A DNA stretch of 64,000 nt from Molossus alvarezi (GCA_037176705.1 JBAWUJ010000053.1:682001-746000), one strand, 5' to 3'; numbered from the stretch's first letter, positions 24,270 through 36,189 are shown. The notes: a model not told the origin generated them from the letters alone. Numbers and translations are program-made.

Positions 24270-24350
24270 GACCATAGAGACCATTCAGCCCACTGTCCCC
24301 ACTGCACAGGTGAGAAAGCTAAGGCCTAGAGAGGTGGCACTTGCCCACCA
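24270..24350 (-). repeat. MIR SINE fragment
   Basis: CACAGGTGAGAAAGCTAAGG and AGAGGTGGCACTTGCCCACC match the antisense MIR core. Confidence 0.6.
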
Positions 24351-24819
24351 TCACCCCTTCCCCTCATGTCACCACATTCATTTCCCAGGAGCCCTACTGG
24401 AAGTGCCCTCCCTCCTGGCACCCCCGAGCTGCCCACATCATCACCATCTCAGTCTAGTTCTGCTGGCCCCTCTGCCTCAGGTCTCCAGCGCCCTTTCCAC
24501 CCCAGGGTGGCCAGCTCACCTAGGCCTTTGTCCCCAGCCCAGGAGAAGGGGCCGGGGAGGGAGGGGGCTATTCCAGCCCTGAGCCTCATGAACTTGGGAG
24601 AGAAACCCCCACCTCCAGGCCCAGGCCCACCCACTACCAAGGTAAAAGCACAACAGGAGACCCTCACTAACAGGTGAAAGGTACCGGGGTTGTTTCAGTC
24701 ACACAACCCCATCCTCACCCCTTTGCCTTGCTCTCTATCTCCACCCCAGTCTCTGCCCCCCTGTCTCCCTTTCACCCTGAGACCCCGATGTAACCTCTAG
24801 TTGCGGACGTGGTTGTTTC

Positions 24820-24860
24820 AATAAAGCTGCAGTGTTCTAGTGCTCCAGGTCAGGCTGTGT
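24820..24860 (+). terminator. Polyadenylation signal and downstream GU-rich element
   Basis: AATAAA at 24820-24825, a plausible cleavage area around 24840, and a GT-rich element (GGCTGTGTGTGTCAC, about 24853-24867) at suitable spacing. It is on the strand of the MAM exons and is the best candidate for the 3' end of the gene. Confidence 0.65.
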
Positions 24861-25034
24861 GTGTCACACATGGGCGAGATCGGGCTAGGAGGGGTGCTGG
24901 GTGAGGCTGGGGGCTCCTCTCAGGCCCCTGGGGGAAGCCCTTTTTCTCTTTGACACCTGCCGTCACAGATTCTATTCTGCTGCCCGGACAATAGGACCCG
25001 TGTCCCGCTCTGTAACCCAGTGAACTCAGGTGTC

Positions 25035-25345
25035 CTCATTCATTTGTTCCTGTAACAAATACTAACAAAATGCTGCCTTCACTGGAGCTCCTGGCTGGTG
25101 GGGGTTGGGGGAGGACACGAAGCTAATCCTACACCAGGAAATGCATCATTATGAACACAATTAGGGCTGACAAGGAAAGTGGATGCTGTGCAAGAAGCAT
25201 TGGGTTGGGGCTTCAGGGAAAATGTCTCTGAAGAAGAGACATTTAGGAGAGACCTAAAAAATGATTGGAGTTAGGCTACGGGGCAGAAGGGGTCTTCCAA
25301 GCAGTGAGAACAGAATATGCAAAGGACTGGAGGGGTGGAAAAGAA
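25035..25345 (-). repeat. L2 LINE 3'-region fragment
   Basis: CATTCATTTGTTCCTGTAAC, GACATTTAGGAGAGACCTAA and GAATATGCAAAGGACTGGAG follow the order of antisense L2 3' sequence. Confidence 0.65.
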
Positions 25346-25854
25346 CCTCCGAAGCTTCAAGGAAGGGGAAACAGACAAGGAGGAGAAACAGAGCTGGTCA
25401 ACCACCAGCTCTCACTGCCTTTCCCTTCCCAGCTCCCAGGCCCCCATCGCCCTCCAGGCTTCTGCTCTCCTCAGTCTGTCCTGTCCTGGCCCACGAGCCC
25501 TGCTCTGCACTCCACCTGGGGCTGCCTCCCTTGTACACCCCAGGGTCACTGCCCACTTGCCCCCAAATCAAACTGTGCCAACCTTTTCCTGTACCCCACC
25601 TCTAGGAATCCCAGGAGTTTAGAGCTGAGAGGTCCTCAAAAGTCACTTATTTCAACCATCTGCTACTGTTTTCCTTGAGAGAAATAGTGTGCCAAGGTTC
25701 TGGGGGCAGCAGTGATGGGGGCAGGGCTCTCCCATGAAGGTTTGTGAGGAGCCCCCACATCACGGGCCTGGGTGCCATGAACTGCAGGACAATCAAGCAA
25801 ATAGCACGACGAGTCTCCTGTGCTGCTCAGTTACAGTGACTCAGGGAGGCAGGG

Positions 25855-25935
25855 TGGACAGTCTCATTTTCATGTTCCAGGTGGGGAAACTGAGGCTCAG
25901 AAAGGTGACAGGACTAGGGGCTTCTTACCCCATCT
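25855..25935 (-). repeat. MIR SINE fragment
   Basis: GTGGGGAAACTGAGGCTCAG followed by AAAGGTGACAGGACTAGGGG, typical antisense MIR. Confidence 0.7.
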
Positions 25936-26224
25936 TTATCACTCACACCTTGGGTGACTCTTGCTGCCACACCCGAGATTCCTCTTCCAGAGCTTGGGAC
26001 ACACCTCTGGGTTGTTCGGGTCGGTTTGGTGCAAGGAAGAGAGACTAACTCAAGCTCATTCAAGTACAGGGGCATCATGAGGCCATGCATGAGGGGGATG
26101 ACACTCTCAGAAATCCTGACACAAGAGGGATGGGTTTCTGGAACCAGATGGGTATTGGATGCAGGTCGCGATAGGAGTTTATGGTTACTCACCTGCGGCT
26201 GAGTAAGGATGGCCACAGACTCTG

Positions 26225-26600
26225 ATAGTCTTCCTGTGGGGGGGGGAGGGGGCATCTAATTTTCTTCCCCTTGAACCTGGATTGCTCACAGTGACTTGGC
26301 CAATAGAATGTGACATTCTTGTTGAAGGTTCCCCGCAGTTTCTGCTCAGGCCTCTTGGAACATCCTCTCTGGGAACCCAGCACTGCCATGTTGGATGTCC
26401 AACTCCCCTAAGACTAACATGCTGGGGAGGCCACTTGAGGGGCTCCAGTTGACCATTCCAGCTGAGCCCAGCCTTTCAGCCATCCCACCAAAACACCGGA
26501 CATGGAGTAAAGCCATCTTGGACCCTCTTGACAGGCCGGTCTGCCAGCTGACACTGCTGTCGATGCCACATGCAACAGGAGGACCTTCCAGCCATGCTCA
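26225..26600 (+). mobile_element. MLT1-type MaLR LTR (diverged)
   Basis: CCTTGAACCTGGATTGCTCA, ACTTGGCCAATAGAATGTGA, TTTCTGCTCAGGCCTCTTGG and GGAACCCAGCACTGCCATGT follow the order seen in MLT1 LTRs. The 3' end is unclear. Confidence 0.6.
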
Positions 26601-27264
26601 GTCTTATTTCCTGACCCACAAAGTCACGGGATATAATCAAAATGGCTGTGTCTTCACACCCCCGAGGTTGGGGGCAGTGTGTTAGAAGAGCAATGGATAA
26701 CCGCCCTGGTGTGACTCAGCCACCTTCCAGCATCTGCTTCTATTGCCACATGACTCCACTCCTGGCTTATGTGTTTGCTCCTTCCTGACTTCAGCTTTCC
26801 CGGTGTCATGGCCTCTCCAGTCGTGACCTCCCATTACAACTTTCCAGTGGCGGCTCCCAGCATTCACTGACAGCCTCGCTAGGGAAAGGGCCCGTTGGAT
26901 GAGCCATCACTTTGTGCCCGGTCATACAGGCCTCATTGGGCTACTTGTTGATCAGCCACCCTTGGGTCAGGTGCCAGCCTTGACCCAATCAGCTGGGTAG
27001 CAGGAAGGGGTCATGGATAGAAAACATAGCTGCCTGGGGGCTGCTGATTCTAGAAAGGCTGTGGGTGGGCCTGCTTCAGGGGGACAAGGGGCTGGCAGGC
27101 ACCGTAACATACCCCCGCTGTTTTTCCCTCTCACCCTTCGTGAACATTTGTTCTCGGGCACTGATGTGCAGCATGTGAGCCAGGAGAGTGACCCAGTCCA
27201 AGGGCAGCGCCCTGTGGAAAGCACACAGGTGGGCCAGGTAACTTACAGGAACAGAGTCATGTTA

Positions 27265-27370
27265 CTCACGATGACTCAGGTATTTTTACTTTCATGTTTA
27301 CAGATGAGGAAACTGAGGCTCAGAAAGGTACTGTGGTTACCCAAGCCCATAGAGTCGGGAAGCGAAGAGC
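27265..27370 (-). repeat. MIR SINE fragment
   Basis: TTTACAGATGAGGAAACTGA then GGCTCAGAAAGGTACTGTGG, antisense MIR. Confidence 0.75.
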
Positions 27371-28627
27371 ATGGTGGCAAATGTAGACATTTGATTCCTG
27401 GCGCTTGTTCTCTCAGCCAGGCTCCCACTGTTCCTGCCCCCTTGGGGAGCTGCTGGTTTCTTACCCACTCATCCCGGCCGCAGAAGCAGGGCCTGTCCTG
27501 TGTGGCCCTCCCCTTTAGATGGAAATGGTCCCTGGTCCTACTTTTCTGTTTCTAACTGCCTGACCTTTTGCACATACCCTTTGTGGAAAGCGACTGTAAC
27601 ACCTTTTTAGAAAGAGACTTGGTATAAATAAACCCAAGAAAAAAGTTGAAACTCTTCTCCTTGAAGTCACCCTCCCCCCGGGTGGAAACATCCTCCAAAA
27701 TGCTTCTCAAACAAACCCTTGCTCCCAAATTCATCTTTCCTGGGAAGGCAGCCCTGCCAGTCCCCAGCGGGTCCCTTTGCTTTGAGGTCAACTTGGCAAC
27801 CCCCCCCCGAATGCAAATCCCACCACTGAAGCCATCACCCTATCTCTTTAGCAGTTTTAGTCTTGAAAAATGTTTTGAACTTCCTGTGCCTCTCAGGCCC
27901 CGTGAGTCCAACCGGGGGGGGGGGACTCAGCATCTTGCGAGGCCTCATTCTGTCTACACCTGCCACCCAAAGTACAACCCCGCTCTCAGTGTCCACCCCC
28001 CAGAGCCACCCACGGATTCACGCTCAACCAGAGGCAGTGAGAAGTGTAGTGAAACATGAGTCACAGGGTCCAGAGTGTCAAGTGTCCACACAGAGGGAGT
28101 CTCTGCTGCCACTGAGCGGCATCCATACTGTACACAGAAAGGAAGGGCTCCTTTGAAACGGGCTGCCTGTCACTGCCTCATTGTTTTATTTAGGAATACT
28201 GTGTGCATATGTGAGGATGGGGGTGCGTTTCAGCCTAGAACATTCACTGGGTTATCTGTAGTTACCACTGTTATTTCAGATGCTTCTACCTCACATGCAT
28301 TCTTTTTAATTCTATTTTCTTGAGGAAAAAAAAAACAAAACAGAAGTCATCAAGGACTATAGATTAGAAATAAAGGTCACTTTCTGTTCTTAGCATTATT
28401 TTTATAACTACACATCACAGAGATTGGGGAGGGGGCTTTGAACTTAGACCTTGACATCTTTTCCTGCTGATTTATTGCAATAAAAGTGATCAGACAATTG
28501 GGATGAGGAGAATTGGGTTGTGCTGACCAAGGAATGGGGGTGAGGATGTCAAGCCAAGTTTTGAGTAAGAAAATCCTAAGGGGAATGACGCTATTTCCAG
28601 AACAAACACTGGACACATGCCTGACAC

Positions 28628-28788
28628 CTGTGTGTGTGTGTGAGTGTGAGTGTGCGTGTGTGTGAGTGAGTGAGTGTGTGTGGGTGTGTAGGTGTGAGTG
28701 TGTGAGTGAGTGTGTGAGAGTGTGAGAGAAAGTGTGTGTGTGAGTGAGTGTGTGAGAGAGAGTGTGTGTGTTTGTGTGTGAGTGGGCA
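28628..28788. repeat. TG/GAGTG complex microsatellite
   Basis: About 160 bp of TGTGTG, GAGTGTG and GAGAGTG units, a mixed alternating purine-pyrimidine tract. All frames read through it. Confidence 0.9.
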
Positions 28789-29179
28789 TGCACACGCCCT
28801 CTTTGGGACCCTCTGGCATGGGCAGCTCCCCTGTAGCCTGGTGTGTCTTTCCCTCTCCTGAAAATGGGCCATTTTATGAAGTCTCACTCCAGCTCAGGAG
28901 AGTGTGTGGCCAGACACAGCCAAGGTGGGAGCTGGGCCAGTTGCCTCTGTGGCTGGGGAGGGTCGGGAAGGGGCAAGAACTGTGGTTGGGTCCTTCGCAG
29001 ACTCCTCCCCAACCCAGTAGGCAGAAAGCCCCTTGGAAACTCTCAGACCCTTGACTAGAAGCATCCAGGCCTCTGCTGATCTCCACCCCAAGACTAGGAT
29101 CAGAGAAGGGGTCCTGATCCCAAAGGAGAGAGAGGAGCTGAGGAGAAGGGGAACAGGACAGAGTCTGAGCACTGTGAGG

Positions 29180-29330
29180 AGGCACAAGGACCCCTGGATC
29201 CAAATTCTGGCGTGTGACCTCAAATAAAACAGCCCCATCTGGGCCTCAGTTTCCCTGTAAATTGGGGAAGTTTGAACTTAAAGATTCTTCTAGCTGTAGG
29301 AATCAACGAAATGAGGAGTGGGGTGTTCTA
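29180..29330 (+). repeat. MIR SINE
   Basis: CAAATTCTGGCGTGTGACCT then GGGCCTCAGTTTCCCTGTAA, sense MIR order. Confidence 0.65.
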
Positions 29331-30769
29331 AATCAAGACAGAGGAAGGGGGCCTCCACAAAAGAATAAACGGCAACCCTAGTGACATAACCTTATTTTTG
29401 CTTGTGGGTCTGTTTCTGTCCTCTTCCCCAATACTGGGGACCCCCATTACCCAGACCTAAATAGAAGCTAGTCAACTTGCTCCCTCCCTACACCCCAAAC
29501 CCTGAACTGGCCCCTGCCCTGCCAGGAGGCAGGCAGGTGGCAGAAAAGGCAAGAGTCTTAGAGGAAAGCCCAGCTGGGCTGTGGGCACAGATTGAGGCCC
29601 AAAGGCTGAGCCTGGTGGGCAAGGGGGTGGGGCCACAGGCTCCAGGCTCCGTGCCCAGGGTCTGACTGAGAGTGCTGAGGCAGGGGGTCTTGGCAGGATA
29701 GGGCAGCTGTCAGGACTGGAGGCAGAGCCAAACACAGAGGAGGAAAGGACGACAGTCTGCAGGGAGGGGAGGCTGCAGATGGACGGGAGAGGTGGGGCAG
29801 TGGCAGCGATGAGGATGGGGGGCCAGGGGGAAGTCTGGCTTTCTATTGTGGTGGTGGGGGCGGCCCCTTAAACCCCGAGGGCTCCCAGGAGGTCACAGAC
29901 CAGGACTGATGCAGCTCCGGCAGGGAGGCGGAGTGAGGTGGAGGTGGGGCCTGTACTGGGTCTCAGGGATGTCCCTTCTCCCCTTCACCCTGGGTCTAGA
30001 AGTGGGGACAACTTGCCCCCATTCCCCTCCCCCTAAGATGGGACTATGGGGTCCTTTCTTTGTGTAAAACAGAATCAGACAAGGTTCTGGATGGATCAGT
30101 CCTCCACTCCCTACCCCACAGGGCTCTATCCCCTAAAACTGTGGTGGGAGGCGTGTGCAGTACCCGGTGACTTCTGGCCTGGAGTGGTGATTGTGGGGTG
30201 GGGCAGGGCCCAGGTCTCTTCCTTCAGTCCTGAACTCAGCCTCTGGTGAGTGGACCTGGCTCTGAGGACCTGGTGCCCCTCCTTCCTGCCTTGACTGCAC
30301 CCGCCCCAGGGTCTGCTGGGCACAGGACACATCTTTAGAGGCCTCCATACAGCTCTCTCTCTCTCACCCCCACCTGTCACCATGGGAACAGCACGGCTGG
30401 CAGCAGTGTCTGTTGCCTCTAGACCTGAGCAGGACCAGGCCCTCCTGGTTGGTGAGAATTGAGTTAGTGTGAAGATGTTGCCCAGGGTTTCACCACTGAA
30501 TGGAACCCCTGGCCACCCCCTCCAATGCCTCGACAGAACCTACAGTCTTCCCCCAGCCCTGCTTTGAACTGTGCTGGTGACCAGGAGCTCAGCACATTGG
30601 CCAGCTACTGCCCCTGCCAACCCTCTGCATCCTGTGTGATGGTGGGGATAAGGCTGTGGCAGAATGGGGGTGGGGGCTCTGTTCTGCACCCCAACAGTCC
30701 AGATGGGCTGGAGAAACCCAGGCTGTCACTCCATGGAGACTGTGGCTCTGCCTTAAGAAACAGTGTAAT

Positions 30770-30925
30770 GCCCAGTGGGAGGGGGACACACTCAGGTCCC
30801 AGACTCTGGTTCTGGCCCAGGCTCTGCCAAGGACTTTTTTTGTTCCTGTGTCTGGACCTCAATCTTCTATCTGAAAAATGGAAGAAGTTTGAAATAAACT
30901 CCCTCCTTAGGGCCCTAAAGCTCTG
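30770..30925 (+). repeat. MIR SINE
   Basis: TGGTTCTGGCCCAGGCTCTG, TGTGTCTGGACCTCAATCTT and ATCTGAAAAATGGAAGAAG, sense MIR order. Confidence 0.65.
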
Positions 30926-31484
30926 ACTTGCAGTGTTCTGTGTTTTCATGTATTAAGGTAAAGGATTGAGCACAAGAACCACCACTAATAGCCACAATTG
31001 TTTTTGTTTGTATCTCTGAGTTAGCAGAAGATGGATTTTTACAACAGCTGTTTAATCTGAGGGCCACTGCCAACGTCTGGGACCCAACCCCCTTGCCCGT
31101 CCCACAGGCCTCGCCCAGGTTTTTTGGTTTGATGGAGCCTGTCCCCTTTTCTAAGAATGGCACCCTCTTCAGGCCAAGGTGGACTTCTCTTCCTCCACTA
31201 TTGCCCTGCTGGCCACTCTGCCCAGCTTCCAGGTGCCCTCTCCATCCTGGGTCCACCCAGTCTGTTCTTAGCACACCTTCCTCACCACCCACCCTGACTC
31301 AAGAACACTGACTACCTTCTTGCCTCTAAACCCCAGGAGAATCTCCATCTCGTTCCCTCCATTGTCTGCTTCTCCCTTCCTGGATCCTGACCCTGGGATT
31401 TCTTCCAACTACTAGGGAAGAGGAGGACATCGTTCCAATTTTACCATACAGTGTTCATTCATTCATTCACCCACCTAGTCACTG

Positions 31485-31965
31485 TGGCAGACACTGTTGG
31501 TTACTAATGCCACAGTAACTCCCTTCTTTTTGGTCCCCCTCCCACTATAGAGCTTGAAAAACCGAGGTACTCATTTCTCAGGCTCCCTTGTAGCTGGTGC
31601 TGGCCCGTGTGACCCAGTGATGACCAATAAAATATGATGAAGTCTGTTGGGGGCTTTGGAGAAAGTGTTTCCTACCTGAGGAAAGAAGGAAGTTCAGGAG
31701 GATAGTTCTATCTTACCACTCGGGCTCTCCCCTGATTCTTGTCCGTGGGCATGATTGGTGAGTTTATGATGTCTGGAACAGTGGTAGCCATCTTATGACC
31801 ACGAGGCACAAGCCCCAAGAATAAAATCCAACACTCTGAAGATGGTGGAGCAGAAAGGTGGAAGGAGCCTGGGGTTCTTGATGACTGTTGAGCAGATCAA
31901 TCATCCCTGAAACCACCCTCTCCACACTTCTCAATAAGTAAATAAATGTCATAAAAGTTAAAGCT
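31485..31965 (+). repeat. Unnamed ancient interspersed repeat, copy A
   Basis: Contains CACAGTAACTCCCTTC, TCTCAGGCTCCCTTGTAGCT, TGACCAATAAAATATGATGA and a late GGTAGCCATCTTATGACCA segment. The inverse of this layout occurs at 32120-32470 and part of it at 43045-43200, so it is an interspersed family that I cannot name with certainty. Confidence 0.55.
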
Positions 31966-32119
31966 TTATAAATGAGGTGTCATATTTTTTTGTTGTCACT
32001 ATAACAGCAACAATTTAGACATTCACTCAATTGATCATTTTCTTACTCATTAATTCACTCATGCATGTATTTTCCTTCTTGCTGTATTGATTTAGGAGAG
32101 AGGTTCGGGTAATTAACGG

Positions 32120-32470
32120 AGACCCCACACAACAGTAACTAAATCAAATAGGAATGTATTTCTCTCTCACATAGCAGTCTGAGTACAAGAAGTCAAGGGC
32201 TGGGATGGCAGGTTCAAGATGTTAGAGACCCAGGAGTCTTCTAGCTGTTGCTTCACCTTGCCTGAGGTGTTCTGCTCACATGTTCCAAGACATCTCCACC
32301 ACATCTTGTTGCAGCTGGAGGGAAAGGGGAAAGGAGGAATAGGGTCTGGTTCTCTGTAAAGATATGATCTGGAAGCTACATACACCATACTTTTGCTCAC
32401 ATCTCATTGACTAGAACTTAGTTATATGGCCGTTCTTAGCTATAACAGAGGCTGGGAAATGCATGGTTTA
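32120..32470 (-). repeat. Unnamed ancient interspersed repeat, copy B
   Basis: AACAGTAACTAAATCAAAT, GTATTTCTCTCTCACATAG, TTGCTCACATCTCATTGACT and GAGGCTGGGAAATGCATGG are the antisense counterpart of copy A, about 150 bp away in opposite orientation. Confidence 0.55.
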
Positions 32471-32564
32471 TTCTAGGTTGCTATGTGTTCATCTATAAAT
32501 TATATGTATACTTCTTACTGAAAAAGAAAATGAGAACATCATGAGGTACAATTAGTAGTCATTG

Positions 32565-32700
32565 ATTTTTTTCATTCGTTCATTCATAAAACATGTATAA
32601 ATGTGTACTATGCAGAAAGCACTGTGCCAGGTGCCAGGGCCCCAGAGCTCAGGCCATTCATGGTCTAGTGGGAGAATAAGGCAAGTCTAGACATTCAAAA
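32565..32700 (-). repeat. L2 LINE 3'-end fragment
   Basis: TTCATTCGTTCATTCATAAA then GTGCCAGGTGCCAGGGCCCC and ATGGTCTAGTGGGAG, antisense L2 3' end. Confidence 0.7.
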
Positions 32701-33109
32701 CCAACCAAGCTCTGTGAGCACTGGCTCTGCCCAGACATGCATCCAAACTGAAGAGCAAAAATCACTAATGACTTTCTATTTGGTCAGCTTTGAGGTGACC
32801 CACCCTCTCAGGTCCCCTACTTCTGCTGAGCCCAGGGACATGGAAAGAAGGAAGACAGTGACAATGACAGTGACAATGGCAAGTAAGAGCATGTCCCTTA
32901 GAACAAATCTTTGCTCAGAAAAATCCTTCTTAGGGTCTAATAAGAATCCTGCCTGCTGAGATGTACGCTCTCTTTCTGTCCTTGTGTGTGGTGAACATCA
33001 GCGCTGGCATTTCCCTGGGCACCCTTCTGAGGCCCCCGAAGGACAGCTGTCAGTCTTTCACTCACCTGGGTGGCGAGGTGACTCACTTCCTTTGGGAAGC
33101 AGAGAATTC

Positions 33110-33186
33110 GTATGAATGGCTCTGACCCCATGCCTGGCACAGAGCAAGTGTGCTGCAGGAGTGTGATAAATGGATGAATGAAGAGT
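33110..33186 (+). repeat. L2 LINE 3'-end fragment
   Basis: CATGCCTGGCACAGAGCAAG then GATAAATGGATGAATGAAG, the sense L2 3' terminus. Confidence 0.6.
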
Positions 33187-33582
33187 CAAGAGTGTCCGGT
33201 AGATTCTTTTCCAAAGTTGGCTGCAGCAATATTTCTGGTCTTATATTAGCTCTTCCGAGACCTGGTCACTTCTCATGGATCTATTTCCTCTTCTTGAAAT
33301 GGAGCAGGTTTGTGACTGCCTCTGCCAACAGACTGCAAAACAACTCTGCCTGGATCTTTCTCTCTCCTCACCAACAGCCAGCATCAAACCCCAGACATGA
33401 GGCTGAGTGAGCTTCAGATCATTGCAGCCCAGCCTTGGACCCACTGCAGTCGATGCTGGGTGGAGTAGAGATGATGTCTCCCACCAAATTCTGCCCAAGT
33501 GGAAGATTCATGAGCCAAAGACATGTTGCCGTTTTAAGCCACTAAGTTTTGGGGTGGTCTGTTATTTAGCAATAGATAACCA
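33187..33582 (+). mobile_element. MLT1-type MaLR solo LTR
   Basis: Starts TTCTTTTCCAAAGTTGGCTG near 33203 and ends with the diagnostic TTTTAAGCCACTAAGTTTTG (33532) and GCAATAGATAACC (33569). Nearly full length. It is followed directly by another LTR. Confidence 0.85.
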
Positions 33583-34017
33583 TAATGGCATGGCAGATTT
33601 TAAATGACCATAAACTCTTTACAAGGCCCATCAAAAGATGGAGTCTATTTCCCCTGCCCTTGAACCTGGATGGGCTTGGACCAGCAGAACACCACGGAGT
33701 GATGGGCAACTGCCAAGCCTGGGCCTCGAGGGCCTTGCAGTTTCACTCACACATTCTTGTTTCCCTGAGCCCGTGATGGGAGCAGCTGTCCTGCTGGTGC
33801 TGGAGACACCAGGTCCAGCCAACAACCCTCACTGACCTCCAGACACGTGAGTGAGTTCATCTGAAACCACTCTGCCCTGATCAAGTGGTCAAGCCACCAA
33901 CTGCAGCCACATCAGTGATCCCAGGCAAGAACCAGTCCAAACTGCCGGCGCCAGGCCTGGGACAAAGAACCATGGTTCTCCGTGTCTAAGCCCGAGTTGG
34001 TTCCACTAGGTAACTGA
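33583..34017 (+). mobile_element. MLT1-type MaLR solo LTR (second, head to tail)
   Basis: Begins GGCATGGCAGATTTTAAATG, continues with GATGGAGTCTATTTCCCCTG and CTTGAACCTGGATGGGCTTG, and ends with a decayed TCTAAGCCCGAGTTGGTTCC and TAGGTAACTGA. A different subfamily from its neighbour, judging by the 5' half. Confidence 0.78.
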
Positions 34018-34526
34018 TGTCAGCTCCTGTTTCTGAATGAACCTGAGAGCCCAGGGGTGGGGACGGAGAGAGATTTGGGGCTCCCAGTTGAATCTCAGGG
34101 AATTCAGGTCTCACACTGGAGGGGACTGCTAGCTGATGAGTCCCTTCTCCAGCCACCTGGTGATGGGACTGAGGCCCAGCGGTCCAGGGCTGCCCCACGG
34201 CACCTTGTTTCTCAGCCTCCTTCATGTCGAGGTCCACAGGTGACCAAGCTGTCACCAATGGAACATGGGAGGAATGGAGCCACAGGACAGTGGGGCTGTC
34301 TTTCCTAATAGGGGAGAAAAGGGGCCAGGTCCCTACATCCCCTTTCGGAGGAGAGCTGCTCACTGCCTGGAACTCAGACTACATCCAAAAAGTTAGAGTC
34401 CCGTTTACACTTCGGGTTCTGTTGTTGGACTTGTCGCACCTCATTTCATGCAGCCGGCCTCTCCTGCCAGGCAGTGCAGTGGCATGTCTTGGCTCCAGAC
34501 TGGGGCTCAGGCGAGGGCTGGAGTGG
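34018..34526. other. Intergenic, no feature recognised
   Basis: GC-rich unique-looking sequence with no supported gene or repeat. Confidence 0.4.
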
Positions 34527-34800
34527 TGAGAGGTGGACAGTGACTCCCCCATGCTGGAAAGGGCTGGGGGTGGGGAAAGGTGGACAGTGACTCCCCCCTG
34601 CTGGAAAGGGCTGGGGGTGGGGAAAGGTGGACAGTGACTCCCCCCTGCTGGAAAGGGCTGGGGGTGGGGAGAGGTGGACAGTGACTCCCCCCTGCTGGAA
34701 AGGGCTGGGGGTGGGGAGAGGTGGACAGTGACTCCCCCCTGCAGGAAAGGGTTGGGGGTGGGGAGAAGTGGACAGTGACTCTCCCCTGATAGAATGTGGG
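34527..34800. repeat. VNTR, 47-bp unit, six copies
   Basis: GGTGGACAGTGACTCCCCC starts at 34532, 34579, 34626, 34673, 34720 and (as AGTGG) 34767: an exact 47-bp period. Central copies are nearly identical, the outer two diverged. The long minus-strand frame here is only the repeat read through. Confidence 0.96.
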
Positions 34801-34961
34801 CCTCAGGAGAGCAGGCACTTTTGTTCTTTTGATTCACAGCTTTGTCCCCAATCAGGCTGGAAACGGAACATGATGGATAGCAGAATCTCCATGAGTATTT
34901 GCTGATTGGACAAGCGAACCAGAGATAATTAGTATTTCCTTGTAATTCCAGGAGGGCAGGG

Positions 34962-35115
34962 CTCCCTCAGACTGGGCTTCCTGAGGATGGGGCTGTGTCC
35001 CCCCTCAGACTGGGCTACCTGAGGATGGGGCTGTGTCCCCCTTAGACTGGGCTCCCTGAGGAGGGGGCCATGTCCCCCTCAGACTGGGCTACCTGAGGAC
35101 AAGGCTCCCTGTTCC
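34962..35115. repeat. Minisatellite, 37-38-bp unit, four copies
   Basis: CAGACTGGGCTNCCTGAGGA recurs at 34968, 35006, 35043 (first base changed) and 35080. Confidence 0.93.
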
Positions 35116-36189
35116 CTTTGTTTCCTCAGACCCAGGGCAGTGTCTAGGGACAGCTGTTACTAATGCAGGGCATGACCCCTGGGCTCCTTACCCAGCTCCT
35201 CAGGCCCCTGTGACATGCGCACTGGCTGAGGCAGGAGCTGCAGATGGTGTTCAGTGATGGCAGAGGGTGGGTAAGTACCCTTGGAATAAAGCTTAGCCTC
35301 ATTACAGCTTGTTGGAGAGAAGAGCCAATTAGGGAGGTAATTTTCCTTGAGCAGTCTGAAGAATGGAGGAAAATGATACCCAAACAGACAGGAAGCCAGC
35401 AGCTGCCCTGCCTCCACTGGCTCCAAGGAGGTCCTACAGGCCCTTTGCCCCCCGGGAGTCCCCCAGCAACATGCGGCCAGCAGGCGGAGGGGCAACTGGG
35501 CCCCGGCTGAGGCCCAACTGGGCCCCGGCTGAGGCCCGGCTGGGACCCTCCTTGGAGCTGCAGCCTCTCTGTGCCACACCCTTTGTGGGGAAGGGAGAGG
35601 AAGCACCACAGGGAGAGGCTCAGGCCCTCCTCTCCCCTCTGTGTCTAGGCTGCATTCATCTGGGATGGGACATCCTGTGCCTTCTGTCACCCGCAGTGGG
35701 AGGAAGGGTTTTCCGGGGCTTCTGCGTAGGCCAGGACTTGATGGAAAAGATGACAGAAATCTAGCCTAGATGACAGGGCAAAAAAGGGGTGAGGGAGCTT
35801 CTGGGGAGCATTTGGAAGAAGGGATAAGTAGGCAGAGGAGCCTTGGGATGACTGGAACCCAGGACTCAACACCGGCCACAGCGTTCTGTCATGTTGTGTC
35901 TGGTCTCTACTTTCCTGCCCCTCAGACTGTCCCTGCACACGGCAGACACCATGGCTCTCTTCCCCACAGCACACCCTTCAGGGGACCAACTGTGGCCAAG
36001 AGTGGGGACGAGATACACTCCCTCCACGAGGATCACAGAGCTGGACGGTGTGTGGGGGGGTCAGTGCCCCAGAAGAAGGGGTGCCAGTCCCACAAAGACA
36101 GGGCCTGGGGAGACCATGAGATGGTTAGCAGTTATGGGCCACAGCTATCTCCTTCCTTCACTATGTGCCTGGTGTCTTGTCAAATAGTT

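Larger units (their letters stand above)
19201..24840 (+). other. Probable 3' UTR / terminal region of the MDGA1-like gene
   Basis: GC-rich, with no further exon I can support. It extends from the TGA to a well-formed polyadenylation signal. It holds one or more MIR copies, TG tracts, a possible MER5-like piece (22050-22195) and a small palindromic insert at 24074-24155. If the 19208 donor is used, part of this is intron and a last exon lies near the poly(A) site. Confidence 0.5.
24841..31484. other. Intergenic region downstream of the poly(A) site
   Basis: GC-rich unique-looking sequence with scattered MIR, L2, MLT1 and TG tracts (listed separately). Open frames are short, overlap on both strands and lack recognisable domains or supported splice structure. 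No gene seen. Confidence 0.55.

Noticed and set aside
34379..34837. Minus-strand 152-codon frame with repeated PPPALSSRGESLSTS-like text
   Set aside because: It is the 47-bp VNTR read through. The repeating peptide rotates frame every unit and has no start context or conservation evidence.
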